Assembly (NCBI GenBank): GCA_963782345.1
Contig: CAWAJF010000001.1
Span: 62,001-126,000, forward strand
Direction of reading: 5' to 3'
DNA length: 64,000 nt
Source: DASUPK01 sp963782345
Lineage (GTDB): Bacteria; Actinomycetota; Thermoleophilia; Solirubrobacterales; 70-9
The position numbers and the translations under genes were made by a program. The first letter of the stretch is position 1, and every line of letters begins with the position of its first letter. Below the pieces are notes generated by a model, which saw only the letters and a list, made by a program, of their open reading frames with translations, ran no database searches and had not been told where the DNA came from. Positions 1 through 8,012 of the stretch are shown one piece after another.

Positions 1-1
1 C

Positions 2-526
2 GCCGAAGCGCCGGTCGAGGCGAGCGACGTCGCGGTGGAGTCGAACGGCGGCCAGGCTGACACCGAGACATTCCAGGAGCGGATGGCACGGCGCTACGAG
101 GAGCGCAACGCGGAGGCCCGCGCGAAGCTCGAGCCGCTCGAGCGGGGCGAGCGCCCGGGGGCGGTGACCGCCGGGGCGATCGTCTCGGCCGTGCTGGCGA
201 TCGTCTTCACCGTCTCCGCAGTCCTCGCCATCGCCGGTGTGGAGGCGGGAGGCCGGGACATCAAGCCCCTTCCGATCATCGTCTTCGGGGCCGCCCTCTG
301 GGCGATGACCGCCGGCATGTGGCGCGCCCGCTACTGGGCCGTGCTCGGCTTCCAGACCGTGCTCCTGCTGGTGATGCTCGCGAGCGCGTTCGGCCTCGTC
401 GTCGTCAACTCCGTGCTCCAGGCGGTTGGGACGACGCTGCTGCTCCTGGGGTCGGGAACGCTCTTCTACTTCATGATCCGCGCGATGGCGCGCATCCAGA
501 TGCCGGCGCCGCCCGGAGCCGACTAG
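2..526 (+). CDS. Hypothetical membrane protein, 5' end cut by window edge
   Basis: The reading frame is open from the first bases of the window, so the start may lie upstream; the first internal start codon is a GTG at 35. The visible N-terminus is acidic and Ala/Pro-rich, followed by a charged helix (about residues 25-50 of the visible part) rich in Glu and Arg. Four hydrophobic stretches follow: around GAIVSAVLAIVFTVSAVLAI, then LPIIVFGAALWAM, YWAVLGFQTVLLLVMLASAFGLVVV and VGTTLLLLGSGTLFYFMI. This fits a small cytoplasm-anchored integral membrane protein. I do not recognise the family. It ends 23 bases before lpdA, which has its own promoter-like box. Confidence 0.7.
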   Translation, partial: AEAPVEASDVAVESNGGQADTETFQERMARRYEERNAEARAKLEPLERGERPGAVTAGAIVSAVLAIVFTVSAVLAIAGVEAGGRDIKPLPIIVFGAALWAMTAGMWRARYWAVLGFQTVLLLVMLASAFGLVVVNSVLQAVGTTLLLLGSGTLFYFMIRAMARIQMPAPPGAD

Positions 527-536
527 AGGGCTCCTA

Positions 537-542
537 TAGAGT
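537..542 (+). promoter_or_regulatory. -10-like box of lpdA (leaderless)
   Basis: TAGAGT lies 7 bases before the lpdA ATG at 550. With usual sigma-70 spacing, transcription would begin at or next to the start codon. No Shine-Dalgarno sequence is present in the gap. Confidence 0.5.
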
Positions 543-549
543 CGAATCG

Positions 550-1917
550 ATGGCTGAGTACGACGTAATCGTCATCGGAGGCGGTCCCGGAGGCTACGTC
601 GGGGCGATTCGCGCGGCCCAGCTCGGCCAGAAGACGGCGGTCGTCGAGCGTGACAAGGCCGGAGGCCGCTGCCTGAACTACGCCTGTATCCCGGCGAAGA
701 CCGTGCTCCACACCGCCGAGATCTTCAGCGCGGTGAGCGCCGACGGCGCCGAGCTCGGCATCAAGGCCACCGGCGCCTCGATCGATTGGAAGGCGCTGCA
801 GGCCCGCCGCGAGAAGGTCTCGAAGACCCTCGAGGACGGCGTCCAGTTCCTCTGGAACAAGAACAAGGCGGAGTTCCTCCACGGCGAGGCCTCGCTCTCC
901 GGAGGCGGCAAGGTGAAGGTGGGAGATGACGAGCACCAGGCCAAGGCGATCGTCCTTGCCACGGGCTCGGTGGCGATGCCGATTCCGGGCGTTGACTTCT
1001 CCGAGCGCGTGATCGACACCTGGGGCGCCTACTCGCTGAAGTCGATGCCGAAGTCCCTCGTGATCGCCGGCGCCGGCGCATCCGGCTCTGAGATCGCCTC
1101 CGCCTATTCGCGCATGGGCGTCCAGGTGACGCTGATCGAGATGCTCGACCAGATCCTCCCGCTCGAGGACAAGGACATGGCGCGGGTCGTCGAGCGCCAG
1201 TTCAAGAAGGACGGCATGGAGGTGCTGACCGGGACCAAGGTCGAGAGCGTCGAGGAGCAGAAGAGCGGCGTCAAGGTCAGGGCCGGCGATCAGGAGATCA
1301 AGGCCGACTACCTCGTGATCGCGGGGGGCCGCAAGCCCGACACCGATCCGCTCAATCTCGACGCCGCCGGCGTCAAGACCAACGACCGCGGCCAGATCGA
1401 GATCGACGAGCTCCAGCGGACCTCCGCCGACGGCATCTTCGCGATCGGCGACCTCGTTCGGGGGCCCGCTCTCGCCCACAAGGCCGAGGAGGAGGGCGTC
1501 GTCGCCGTCGAGACCGCCGCCGGCGCCCCCACGGAGGCGATCGACGTCGATCTCATCCCCGGAGCGACCTTCACCCATCCCCAGGTGGCGAGCGTCGGGA
1601 TGACCGAGGAGCAGGCGAAGGAGACCGGGCGCCAGATCAAGGTCGGCAAGTTCAAGCTGGGAGGCGCCGGTGCCTCGGTCGTCTACGACGACCGGGCCGG
1701 GCTGGTGAAGATCGTCGGAGATCCCGAGTACGGGGAGATCCTCGGCGCCCACATCGTCGGCAACATCGCCTGCGACATGATCAGCGAGATCTGCAACGTG
1801 ATCGCGCTCGAGGGCGGCTACCCGGAGCTCCAGCGCATCATCCACCCGCATCCGACGATGTCGGAGGCGATCCTCGACGGCGCCCGGGCCGTCGACGGCT
1901 GGGCGATTCACGCCTAG
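550..1917 (+). CDS. lpdA: Dihydrolipoyl dehydrogenase (E3)
   Basis: This is the 455-residue FAD-dependent E3 component, which reoxidises dihydrolipoyl groups of 2-oxoacid dehydrogenase complexes with NAD+. Visible marks are the N-terminal FAD-binding GGGPGGYVGAIRAAQLG, the redox-active pair C41/C46 in the CLNYACIPAK segment, the NAD-binding GAGASGSEIASAYSRMG, the second FAD motif FAIGDLV and the C-terminal HPHPTMSEAI with the catalytic His-Glu pair. The residues between the two cysteines (LNYA) differ from the common LNVG. The ATG at 550 is chosen because it begins the FAD-binding fold directly and sits 7 bases after a TAGAGT box. The E1, E2, LipB and LipA genes follow within 8 kb, so it probably serves that pyruvate dehydrogenase. 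Confidence 0.96.
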   Translation: MAEYDVIVIGGGPGGYVGAIRAAQLGQKTAVVERDKAGGRCLNYACIPAKTVLHTAEIFSAVSADGAELGIKATGASIDWKALQARREKVSKTLEDGVQFLWNKNKAEFLHGEASLSGGGKVKVGDDEHQAKAIVLATGSVAMPIPGVDFSERVIDTWGAYSLKSMPKSLVIAGAGASGSEIASAYSRMGVQVTLIEMLDQILPLEDKDMARVVERQFKKDGMEVLTGTKVESVEEQKSGVKVRAGDQEIKADYLVIAGGRKPDTDPLNLDAAGVKTNDRGQIEIDELQRTSADGIFAIGDLVRGPALAHKAEEEGVVAVETAAGAPTEAIDVDLIPGATFTHPQVASVGMTEEQAKETGRQIKVGKFKLGGAGASVVYDDRAGLVKIVGDPEYGEILGAHIVGNIACDMISEICNVIALEGGYPELQRIIHPHPTMSEAILDGARAVDGWAIHA

Positions 1918-1986
1918 GAGGCTCGACCTTGGTCCCACTCGGGCGGATCGACCTGGCAGGTAGAGCCTCCGCCTGATGGCGAAGCC
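1915..1986 (+). repeat. Possible diverged member of the dispersed palindromic repeat
   Basis: The segment between lpdA and the TMEM175-like gene starts at the lpdA stop TAG. It has perfect 7-base arms, GAGGCTC (1918-1924) and GAGCCTC (1963-1969), and ends with CTGATGGCGAAGCC (1973-1986). That 14-mer is identical to the one ending the repeat at 27325-27421, which also begins at a TAG stop. The interior is not clearly alike, so membership is tentative. Confidence 0.4.
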
Positions 1987-2595
1987 ATGACCACCAACCG
2001 CCTGGAGGCCTTCAGCGACGGGGTCTTCGCGATCGCGATCACGCTGCTCGTCCTCGAGCTCAACGTCCCGGCTGGCGACCACCTCTGGCACCAGCTCAAG
2101 GAGGAGTGGCCCTCGTTCGCAGCGTTCTTCGTCAGCTTCTGGGTGATCGGGATCATCTGGGTGAACCACCACGGGGTCCTCGATCACCTCGCGCGTGCCG
2201 ATCGGGGTGTCCTCTACCTCAACCTGCTGCTGCTCTTCACGGTCGTCTTCATCCCCTTCCCGACCGCTCTGCTCGCCGAGCACCTCAAGTCCGGAGAGGA
2301 CGAGACCGCCGCCGCGGTCGTCTACAGCGCCGCGTTCGTCGCGATGTCATTCGCCTATGGCGGCCTCTGGACGTACATCACGAACCGCAAGGAGCTGCTG
2401 GGCGTCCAGCTGACGGACGAGCAGGTCAGGCGTGTCTCCGTGCGCTTCCAGATCGGCACGCCCTTCTACCTCGTCCAACTCGCCTTCGCCTTCATCAGCC
2501 CGGCCGTCGTGCTGGTGATCAACGCGGCGCTGGCCGTCTACTACATGGTCGCCGGGATGAAGAGCCCCATGGCGGGGGAGCGCGGACCGGCGTGA
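1987..2595 (+). CDS. TMEM175/DUF1211-family membrane protein
   Basis: This 202-residue integral membrane protein opens with the family signature FSDGVFAIAITLLVLEL (about residues 9-25), which lines the pore in TMEM175-type potassium channels. About six hydrophobic segments follow, including FAAFFVSFWVIGIIWVNHH, LYLNLLLLFTVVFIPFPTALLAEH and a C-terminal AVVLVINAALAVYYMVAG. Bacterial members form weakly K+-selective leak channels; the function here is inferred from family. It sits between lpdA and pdhA and its stop overlaps the start of the next gene (GTGA). The link to lipoate metabolism is not obvious. Confidence 0.88.
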   Translation: MTTNRLEAFSDGVFAIAITLLVLELNVPAGDHLWHQLKEEWPSFAAFFVSFWVIGIIWVNHHGVLDHLARADRGVLYLNLLLLFTVVFIPFPTALLAEHLKSGEDETAAAVVYSAAFVAMSFAYGGLWTYITNRKELLGVQLTDEQVRRVSVRFQIGTPFYLVQLAFAFISPAVVLVINAALAVYYMVAGMKSPMAGERGPA

Positions 2596-3191
2596 GCGAG
2601 CGCGCGACCTTCTACTACGACTTCAGCTCGCCCTATGCCTATCTGGCGGCCGAGCGGATCAGCGGCCTCTTCGCAGAGGCGGAGCTCGAGCAGCCGCAGT
2701 GGCAGCCGATCTCCTTTGGCCATGTCCTCAAGGTGAGCGGCCGGCGCCCCTGGTCGTTCGAGGACGACAGAAGCGCGGACTTCTCCGAGATCCAGCGCCG
2801 GGCCGATGAGCGGGGGCTCCCGCAGGTGCGCTATCCGGACGGCTGGCCGGTCGAGAACTACAGCCTGAACCCCATCCGCGCCGCGATCTACGCGAAGGAG
2901 TCCGGGCGGGTGGTCTCGTTCTCGCTGGCCTGCTTCCGGCAGGTATTCGCCGCCGGGCGCGACATGAGCGACGTCGACAACGTGCTCCTCGCGGCGGCGG
3001 CGTGCGAGCTGCATCCGAACGCCGTGATCAAGGGAATCGAGACGAAGTCGGTCAAGGACAAGCTCCGCTCCGCCACGGAGGAGGCGCTCGCGCGAGACAT
3101 TGAGGGGATCCCGACGGTCGCCGTGGGCGACCGGTTGTTCTGGGGCGACGACCGGCTCGAGGAGGCGGTGAGGGCCGCCTCCTCGGCCTGA
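2592..3191 (+). CDS. DsbA-family / 2-hydroxychromene-2-carboxylate isomerase-like protein
   Basis: This 199-residue thioredoxin-fold protein is of the kappa-GST/HCCA-isomerase group within the DsbA clan. The N-terminal YYDFSSPYAYLAAERI corresponds to the active-site turn, where Ser-Pro replaces the CxxC of DsbA, so it is probably not a disulfide oxidoreductase. A helical insert (FSLACFRQVFAAGRD) and the cis-Pro loop GIPTVAVGDRLFWGDDRLE complete the fold. The GTG start at 2592 overlaps the preceding stop by 4 bases, implying coupling. It probably binds glutathione or another small thiol; the substrate cannot be told. pdhA follows after 42 bases with its own promoter-like box. Confidence 0.82.
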   Translation: MSERATFYYDFSSPYAYLAAERISGLFAEAELEQPQWQPISFGHVLKVSGRRPWSFEDDRSADFSEIQRRADERGLPQVRYPDGWPVENYSLNPIRAAIYAKESGRVVSFSLACFRQVFAAGRDMSDVDNVLLAAAACELHPNAVIKGIETKSVKDKLRSATEEALARDIEGIPTVAVGDRLFWGDDRLEEAVRAASSA

Positions 3192-3220
3192 AACGGGCGG
3201 GGCCGGCTTCACGGCGGGAG

Positions 3221-3226
3221 TAGGCT
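3221..3226 (+). promoter_or_regulatory. -10-like box of pdhA (leaderless)
   Basis: TAGGCT lies 7 bases before the TTG start of pdhA at 3234, the same spacing as in lpdA and several other genes here. It would place the transcript start at the initiation codon of the pdhA-pdhB-pdhC operon. Confidence 0.5.
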
Positions 3227-3233
3227 GAAGCCC

Positions 3234-4460
3234 TTGGCCGAGAGCAAGACGAAATCCAGACGGCGAGCGGCCGGGTCGTCCGACGGCAAGGGCAAGAGCG
3301 CGGCGAAGCCGAAGCTCCCCGGCGAGGCGACGAGCCGGGAGCTGCTCAGCCTGATGGCGCTGATCCGCCGCTTCGAGGAGGAGGCCGGGCGCCAGTATCA
3401 GCGCGCCAAGGCCGGCGGCTTCCTCCATCTGGCGATCGGCGAGGAGGCGACGATCGTGGGGACGACCTCGGTGATGCGGCCCGACGACTACCTGATCGGC
3501 ACGTATCGCACCCACGGGCACGCGATCGCGCGGGGCACGGACCCCAAGCGGGTGATGGCCGAGCTCTTCGGCCGCGTCGACGGCACCTCCGGTGGCCGTG
3601 GCGGCTCGATGCACATCTTCGACCTCGAGCGCCGCTTCATGGGCGGCTACGGGATCGTCGGCGGCAACCTCCCGCTGGCGGCCGGGCTCGCGCTCTCATC
3701 CGACTACAAGGGGACGGACGAGGTCACCGTCTGCATGTTCGGCGACGGCGCCTCCAACACCGGGAACTTCGGCGAAACGATGAACCTCGCTGCCCTCTGG
3801 AGCCTGCCCGTCGTCTTCCTGGTCGAGAACAACCTGTACGGGATGGGCACCGCGTTGGAGCGCCACTCGGCTGTTCCGGACCTCTCCCACAAGGCCGAGG
3901 GGATGGGGGTGCCGGGCGTCCGGGTCGACGGCATGGACGTGATGGCGGTCCGTGAGACCGTCGCCGAGCACATCAGGCTCGCGCGCGAGGACCGCAAGCC
4001 GACGCTGGTCGAGGCCTTCACCTATCGCTATCGCGGCCACTCGGCAGCCGACCCGGAGGTCTACCGCGAGAAGGAGGAGGTCGAGGAGTGGCAGCGCAAG
4101 GACCCGATCGAGAGCTTCGCCGCCCGCCTGGTCAAGGAGAAGATGATGTCGGGTGAGGACGTGGACGCAATCCGCCAGCAGGCGGACAGGATCGTGACCG
4201 AGGCGGTGGAGTTCGCGGACAACTCGCCGGAGCCGACGCTCGACTCGCTCTACGACCACCTCTACGTCCTCGGCGATCAGGTCCCGGGCTGGTACGGAGT
4301 CGACGAGCGCTCGCCCGACTCGCACGCCGCGGAGGAGGAGCGCACGGCGACCGAGCGCGCCCGGCAGCTCGCCGAGCGTGGCGCGGAATACGCCGAGGAC
4401 GAGGAGCTGCTCGAGGCAGAGGGGGTCCAACCGGACACGCGGCCGGAGGACGTGCACTGA
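3234..4460 (+). CDS. pdhA: Pyruvate dehydrogenase E1 component, alpha subunit
   Basis: This 408-residue thiamine-diphosphate-dependent E1 alpha subunit decarboxylates the 2-oxoacid together with PdhB. Marks are an Arg/Lys-rich N-terminal tail, the phosphate-binding region GTYRTHGHAIARGTDP, GGRGGSMHIFD, and the ThDP/Mg motif GDGASNTGNF continuing to VENNLYGMGT (about residues 168-205). The segment YRYRGHSAADPEVYREKEE is also typical. The TTG start lies just after a TAGGCT box. The C-terminal 60 residues are a charged extension (RTATERARQLAERGAEYAEDEE) beyond the usual fold. It overlaps pdhB by one base (TGATG). Pyruvate is the likely substrate because of the lip genes; acetoin or branched-chain oxoacids are not excluded. 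Confidence 0.93.
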   Translation: MAESKTKSRRRAAGSSDGKGKSAAKPKLPGEATSRELLSLMALIRRFEEEAGRQYQRAKAGGFLHLAIGEEATIVGTTSVMRPDDYLIGTYRTHGHAIARGTDPKRVMAELFGRVDGTSGGRGGSMHIFDLERRFMGGYGIVGGNLPLAAGLALSSDYKGTDEVTVCMFGDGASNTGNFGETMNLAALWSLPVVFLVENNLYGMGTALERHSAVPDLSHKAEGMGVPGVRVDGMDVMAVRETVAEHIRLAREDRKPTLVEAFTYRYRGHSAADPEVYREKEEVEEWQRKDPIESFAARLVKEKMMSGEDVDAIRQQADRIVTEAVEFADNSPEPTLDSLYDHLYVLGDQVPGWYGVDERSPDSHAAEEERTATERARQLAERGAEYAEDEELLEAEGVQPDTRPEDVH

Positions 4461-5449
4461 TGGCCGTGCTGCGGATGCGCGAGGCCCTGCGGGACGCGAT
4501 GGCAGAGGAGATGCGTCGCGACGAGAACGTCCTCGTGATGGGCGAGGACGTCGCGGTGTTCCAGGGATCGTTCAAGGTCACCGAGGGCCTGCTGGACGAG
4601 TTCGGCGAGAAGCGCGTGCGCGACACCCCGATCTCCGAGAACTCGATCGTTGGCATGGGCGTCGGCGCGGGCATGGGAGGCCTGCGGCCGGTCGTCGAGA
4701 TCATGACCGTCAACTTCGCGCTGCTGGCGATGGACCAGATCGTGAACCACGCCGCTGCGATCCCGTACATGTTCGGCGGGCAGGTTCGCGTGCCGCTGGT
4801 CGTCCGGATGCCGGGTGGCGGCGGTCACCAGCTCGGGCCGACCCACTCACACAGCTTCGAGGCGATGTTCCTGCAGATCCCGGGGCTTCTCGTCGCCTGC
4901 CCCTCCACGCCGGCCGACGGCAAGGGCCTGCTCAAGGCGGCCATCCGCGACGACAACCCGGTGATCTTCATCGAGCACGAGTCGCTCTACGGGCTCCGCG
5001 GCGAGGTTCCCGACGACGGTGACGGCGTCGTCAACTTCGGCGAGGCTGCGATCCGGCGCGAGGGCTCGGACGTGACCATCGTCGGCATCCTGCGCATGGC
5101 CGAGGTCGCCCTCCAGGCCGCGCGCACCCTCTCGGAGGAGCACGATGTCGAGGCCGAGGTGATCGACCCTCGGACGCTTCGACCGCTCGACCTCGACACG
5201 ATCGTGGAGTCCGTGCGCAAGACGAACCGGGTCGTCATCGTCGAGGAGGGCTGGCCGCATGGTGGAGTGGGCGCCAACCTCGCCGCACTGATCCAGGGAC
5301 AGGCCTTCGACCACCTTGACGCGCCCGTCGAGCGCGTGACCGGCGCGGACGTCCACATGCCCTACTCGAAGCGGATGGAGCAGGCGGCCATCCCGCATGC
5401 CGAGAACGTCGTCAGCGCCGCGCTCCAGACGCTGGAGGGGAGCCTCTGA
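4460..5449 (+). CDS. pdhB: Pyruvate dehydrogenase E1 component, beta subunit
   Basis: This 329-residue partner of PdhA completes the alpha2beta2 E1. It has the transketolase-like pyrimidine-binding domain (MGEDVAVFQGSFKVTEGLLDEFG, then DTPISENSIVGMGVGAGMGG) and a C-terminal transketolase domain (DVTIVGILRMAEVALQAA, EVIDPRTLRPLDLDTIVESV, VIVEEGWPHGGVGA). Length and architecture match the two-gene E1 type. Start and stop overlap pdhA and pdhC by one base each, so the three subunits are probably made by coupled translation from one transcript. Confidence 0.95.
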   Translation: MAVLRMREALRDAMAEEMRRDENVLVMGEDVAVFQGSFKVTEGLLDEFGEKRVRDTPISENSIVGMGVGAGMGGLRPVVEIMTVNFALLAMDQIVNHAAAIPYMFGGQVRVPLVVRMPGGGGHQLGPTHSHSFEAMFLQIPGLLVACPSTPADGKGLLKAAIRDDNPVIFIEHESLYGLRGEVPDDGDGVVNFGEAAIRREGSDVTIVGILRMAEVALQAARTLSEEHDVEAEVIDPRTLRPLDLDTIVESVRKTNRVVIVEEGWPHGGVGANLAALIQGQAFDHLDAPVERVTGADVHMPYSKRMEQAAIPHAENVVSAALQTLEGSL

Positions 5450-6825
5450 TGGTCGACATCGTCATGCCGCGCCTGTCGGACTCCATGGAGGAGGGCACGG
5501 TGCTGCGGTGGATGAAGGGGGTCGGGGATGCGGTCGAGGTCGGCGAGGAGCTCGTCGAGATCGAGACCGACAAGGCGAACATGGTCTACGAGGCCGACGC
5601 GGGCGGGACGCTCGTCGAGATCCTGGCCCAGGAAGGCGACACGCTCCCGGTCGGTGACCCAATCGCGCGGGTGGGAGATGCGAGCGAGGTGGTCTCGGGT
5701 AACGGCGGCGGCGCCGGGGCGGCGTCTCCAGCGGGCAGGGCCGGCGCTGACACCGAATCTCGGGCTCCTGACGCAGATCAGCCGGCCATCGGACTGCGGG
5801 AGCCCGCTGGAGCCCCCGCCCCAACCCCGCCGCCGGGCTCGCCGGGCCCTGCGGTCGCACCCTCTTCCCCAGCCGCAGTTGGTGGCGGTGACGGGCGGCT
5901 CAGGGCATCTCCCATCGCCAAGCGGATCGCTCGCGACCGCGGGCTCGATCTGCATGGGCTCTCCGGGTCCGGGCCCGGGGGGCGGATCGTCAAGGCCGAC
6001 GTCGAGCGCGCTCTTGCCGCCGTCGCCGCTGCTCCGGCGGTTGCCCCCCAGCCTCCGGCCGAGCGGCCCGTCGCGCCTGCGGCGCCTGCCGGGCCCACTC
6101 CCGGCGCCGGCGAGAAGCCCGAGACCGCGAAGGGGCGGCTCGAGGTGGTCGAGCTCACCAAGTTGCAGCAGACCGTTGCCCGGCGGATGGCCGAGTCGAA
6201 GGCGACCGCGCCTCATTTCTATCTGCAGGCCGAGCTCGACATGACGGCCGCGGTCGAGGGGCGAGCCAAGCTCAAGGCGATGGCCAGGGAGGGCGAGGGG
6301 GTTCCCACCTTCAACGACATGATCGTCAAGGCATGCGCGCTCGCCCTCCGCGAGCATCCGCGTGCGAACGGCGCCTACCGGGACGGAAAGATCGAGCTCT
6401 ATTCGCGGATCAACATCGGGGTGGCCGTGGCCGCGCAGGACGCCCTGGTCGTCCCGACCGTGTTCGATGCCGACCTCAAGGGGCTGCGCCAGATCTCGAC
6501 GGAGACCCGTGCGCTGGCGGCCCGCGTTCGCGACGGGTCGATCACGCCTCCCGAGCTCTCGGGCGGCACGTTCACCGTCTCCAATCTCGGCATGTACGGG
6601 ATCTCCAACTTCGGGGCGGTGATCAACACACCGCAGGCCGGCATCCTCGCGATCGGGGAGCTCAAGGCGAAGCCGGTGGTCACGGATTCCGGCGAGATCG
6701 AGCCGCGGCAGCTGATGGGCGTCACCCTCGCCTGCGATCACCGGATCCTCTACGGCGCCGACGGTGCTCAGTTCCTGGCGCGGGTTCGCGCGCTGCTCGA
6801 GGAGCCGCTCGGCCTCGCGCTCTAG
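5449..6825 (+). CDS. pdhC: Dihydrolipoamide acyltransferase (E2) of pyruvate dehydrogenase
   Basis: This 458-residue E2 core has one lipoyl domain (residues 1-76; lipoylated K42 in EIETDKANM), a long Ala/Pro/Gly linker (about 77-145), a peripheral-subunit-binding domain (SPIAKRIARDRGLDLHGLSG, about 150-185), a second Ala/Pro linker and the catalytic trimer domain. The active-site segment reads ACDHRILYGADGA: H431 is present, but the position usually held by Asp in the HxxxDG motif is Tyr (Y435). The substrate channel and other core motifs (TFNDMIVKACALAL, GGTFTVSNLGMYGI, INTPQAGILAIG) are intact. K42 would be modified by the LipB/LipA pair encoded 0.5 kb downstream. Confidence 0.94.
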   Translation: MVDIVMPRLSDSMEEGTVLRWMKGVGDAVEVGEELVEIETDKANMVYEADAGGTLVEILAQEGDTLPVGDPIARVGDASEVVSGNGGGAGAASPAGRAGADTESRAPDADQPAIGLREPAGAPAPTPPPGSPGPAVAPSSPAAVGGGDGRLRASPIAKRIARDRGLDLHGLSGSGPGGRIVKADVERALAAVAAAPAVAPQPPAERPVAPAAPAGPTPGAGEKPETAKGRLEVVELTKLQQTVARRMAESKATAPHFYLQAELDMTAAVEGRAKLKAMAREGEGVPTFNDMIVKACALALREHPRANGAYRDGKIELYSRINIGVAVAAQDALVVPTVFDADLKGLRQISTETRALAARVRDGSITPPELSGGTFTVSNLGMYGISNFGAVINTPQAGILAIGELKAKPVVTDSGEIEPRQLMGVTLACDHRILYGADGAQFLARVRALLEEPLGLAL

Positions 6826-6836
6826 GTCCACGAACG

Positions 6837-7262
6837 ATGGATCGCGGTCAGCTCACGGATTGGGTTGGGGGATACGAGCGCGCCTGGCGGACACCCGGCA
6901 CGGATGCGCTGGCCGAGCTGTTCACCGAGGACGCCAGCTACTCCACGGCTCCCTACGAGACCCCGCACCGGGGGCTCGACGCGATCGGCGAGATGTGGGA
7001 GGCCGAGCGCAACGGCCCCGACGAGCAATTCGAGATGTCGAGCGAGGTGATCGCCACGGAAGGCGACACCGGCGTCGCTCGGGTGAAGGTCGCCTACATC
7101 GCGCCGGAGGATGGGCAGGGACGGCGCAACCGCCAGCGGCGGGAGTACCGGGACCTCTGGATCGTCCGGCTCGATCAGGCGGGCCTCTGCTTCCACTTCG
7201 AGGAGTGGCCCTTCTGGCCGCGGGATCAAGAGGGCGGCCCGGCGGCCGGCGCCTCGGGCTGA
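6837..7262 (+). CDS. NTF2-like / SnoaL-fold protein
   Basis: This 141-residue protein is predicted to have the nuclear-transport-factor-2 cone fold. It has an N-terminal helix (TDWVGGYERAWRTPGTDALAELF), the strand-turn EDASYSTAPYETPHRGLDAIGEMW and curved sheet strands ending in GLCFHFEEWPFWP. Such proteins are isomerases, hydrolases or ligand binders, and no catalytic set is recognisable here. The ATG at 6837 lies 11 bases after the pdhC stop, so it is probably co-transcribed with the pdh genes. The C-terminus is a short disordered Gly/Ala tail. Confidence 0.78.
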   Translation: MDRGQLTDWVGGYERAWRTPGTDALAELFTEDASYSTAPYETPHRGLDAIGEMWEAERNGPDEQFEMSSEVIATEGDTGVARVKVAYIAPEDGQGRRNRQRREYRDLWIVRLDQAGLCFHFEEWPFWPRDQEGGPAAGASG

Positions 7263-7281
7263 GCCGGCCATGCCCGCGTGG

Positions 7282-7287
7282 GACAAT
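7282..7287 (+). promoter_or_regulatory. -10-like box of lipB
   Basis: GACAAT lies 6 bases before the GTG at 7294. It supports that start over the upstream in-frame ATG at 7270, which would place the promoter inside the gene. Confidence 0.4.
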
Positions 7288-7293
7288 CGGGGG

Positions 7294-8007
7294 GTGGACG
7301 AGGTGCTGACCGTGCGCTGCGGGCTGGTCCGATACGAGGAGGCCCGTGCGATGCAGAGGCGGATCGAGGCGGCACGACAGGCGGATGAGGTGCCCGATGT
7401 CCTCCTGCTGCTCGAGCACGACCCCGTCTACACCAAGGGCCGCCGCAGCCAGCCCGGCGAGCTGGGAATGGGCGAGGACTGGTACCGGATGCAGGGGATC
7501 GAGGTCTGCGAGACCGATCGCGGCGGCGCCGTCACCTACCACGGCCCCGGGCAGCTGGTCGGCTATCCGATCGTCTCCCTGAGGCCGTACGGCGACAACG
7601 TGCGCGAGTACGTGCGGCGCCTCGAGCGGCTGATGATCGGTTCGCTGGCCGCCTACGGAGTCGAGGCCGAGGTGATTGACGGGTTGACGGGCGTCTGGGT
7701 CGGCGGCGGCCCGCCGCAGGGGCGGAAGGTCGGCTCGATCGGCGTGCACGTCAGCCGCGGCGTCACCACGCACGGGTTCGCCGTCAACGTCAACAACGAC
7801 CTCCAGCCGTTCGAATGGGTCGTGCCCTGCGGGATCGAGGACGTCCGGATGACGTCGCTGTGCCGCGAGCTTGGCTCGGAGCTCGACATGAATGCGTACA
7901 TGGACGCGGTGACCGAGGGATTCGGCGAGATCTACGGACGCGAGCCGGTCTCGACGACCCCGGAGGAGCTGGGCGAGCTGCTCGGCGAGCCGGCCCCGGT
8001 ACGGTAG
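7294..8007 (+). CDS. lipB: Octanoyl-[ACP]:protein octanoyltransferase
   Basis: This 237-residue LipB transfers octanoate from acyl carrier protein to the lipoyl-domain lysine. Family motifs are all present: LLLEHDPVYTKGRRS, RGGAVTYHGPGQLVGYPI, the catalytic Lys in GRKVGSIGVHV and the acyl-thioester Cys in WVVPCGIEDVRMTSL. I chose the GTG at 7294 because the homologous region begins at VDEVLTVRCGLV and a GACAAT box sits 6 bases upstream; an ATG at 7270 would add eight residues (MPAWDNRG). lipA follows after 5 bases. The substrate domain is that of the E2 encoded just upstream. Confidence 0.93.
   Translation: MDEVLTVRCGLVRYEEARAMQRRIEAARQADEVPDVLLLLEHDPVYTKGRRSQPGELGMGEDWYRMQGIEVCETDRGGAVTYHGPGQLVGYPIVSLRPYGDNVREYVRRLERLMIGSLAAYGVEAEVIDGLTGVWVGGGPPQGRKVGSIGVHVSRGVTTHGFAVNVNNDLQPFEWVVPCGIEDVRMTSLCRELGSELDMNAYMDAVTEGFGEIYGREPVSTTPEELGELLGEPAPVR
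8000..8005 (+). promoter_or_regulatory. -10-like box of lipA (leaderless)
   Basis: TACGGT, overlapping the end of lipB, is 7 bases before the lipA ATG at 8013. An AGGAG also sits here but only two bases from the ATG, too close to act as a normal ribosome binding site. Confidence 0.35.
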
Positions 8008-8012
8008 GAGCG

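Noticed and set aside
523..2283. Long open frame on the minus strand opposite lpdA and the TMEM175-like gene
   Set aside because: It is antisense to genes with clear motifs and its product is low-complexity Arg/Asp/Leu with no recognisable domain, as expected from third-position GC in the opposite strand. Similar antisense frames occur over pdhA, the glycosyltransferases, gyrA and the kinases and are all treated as shadows.
7270..7293. ATG at 7270 as the lipB start
   Set aside because: It would put the GACAAT box inside the gene and add eight residues that do not resemble the LipB N-terminus.
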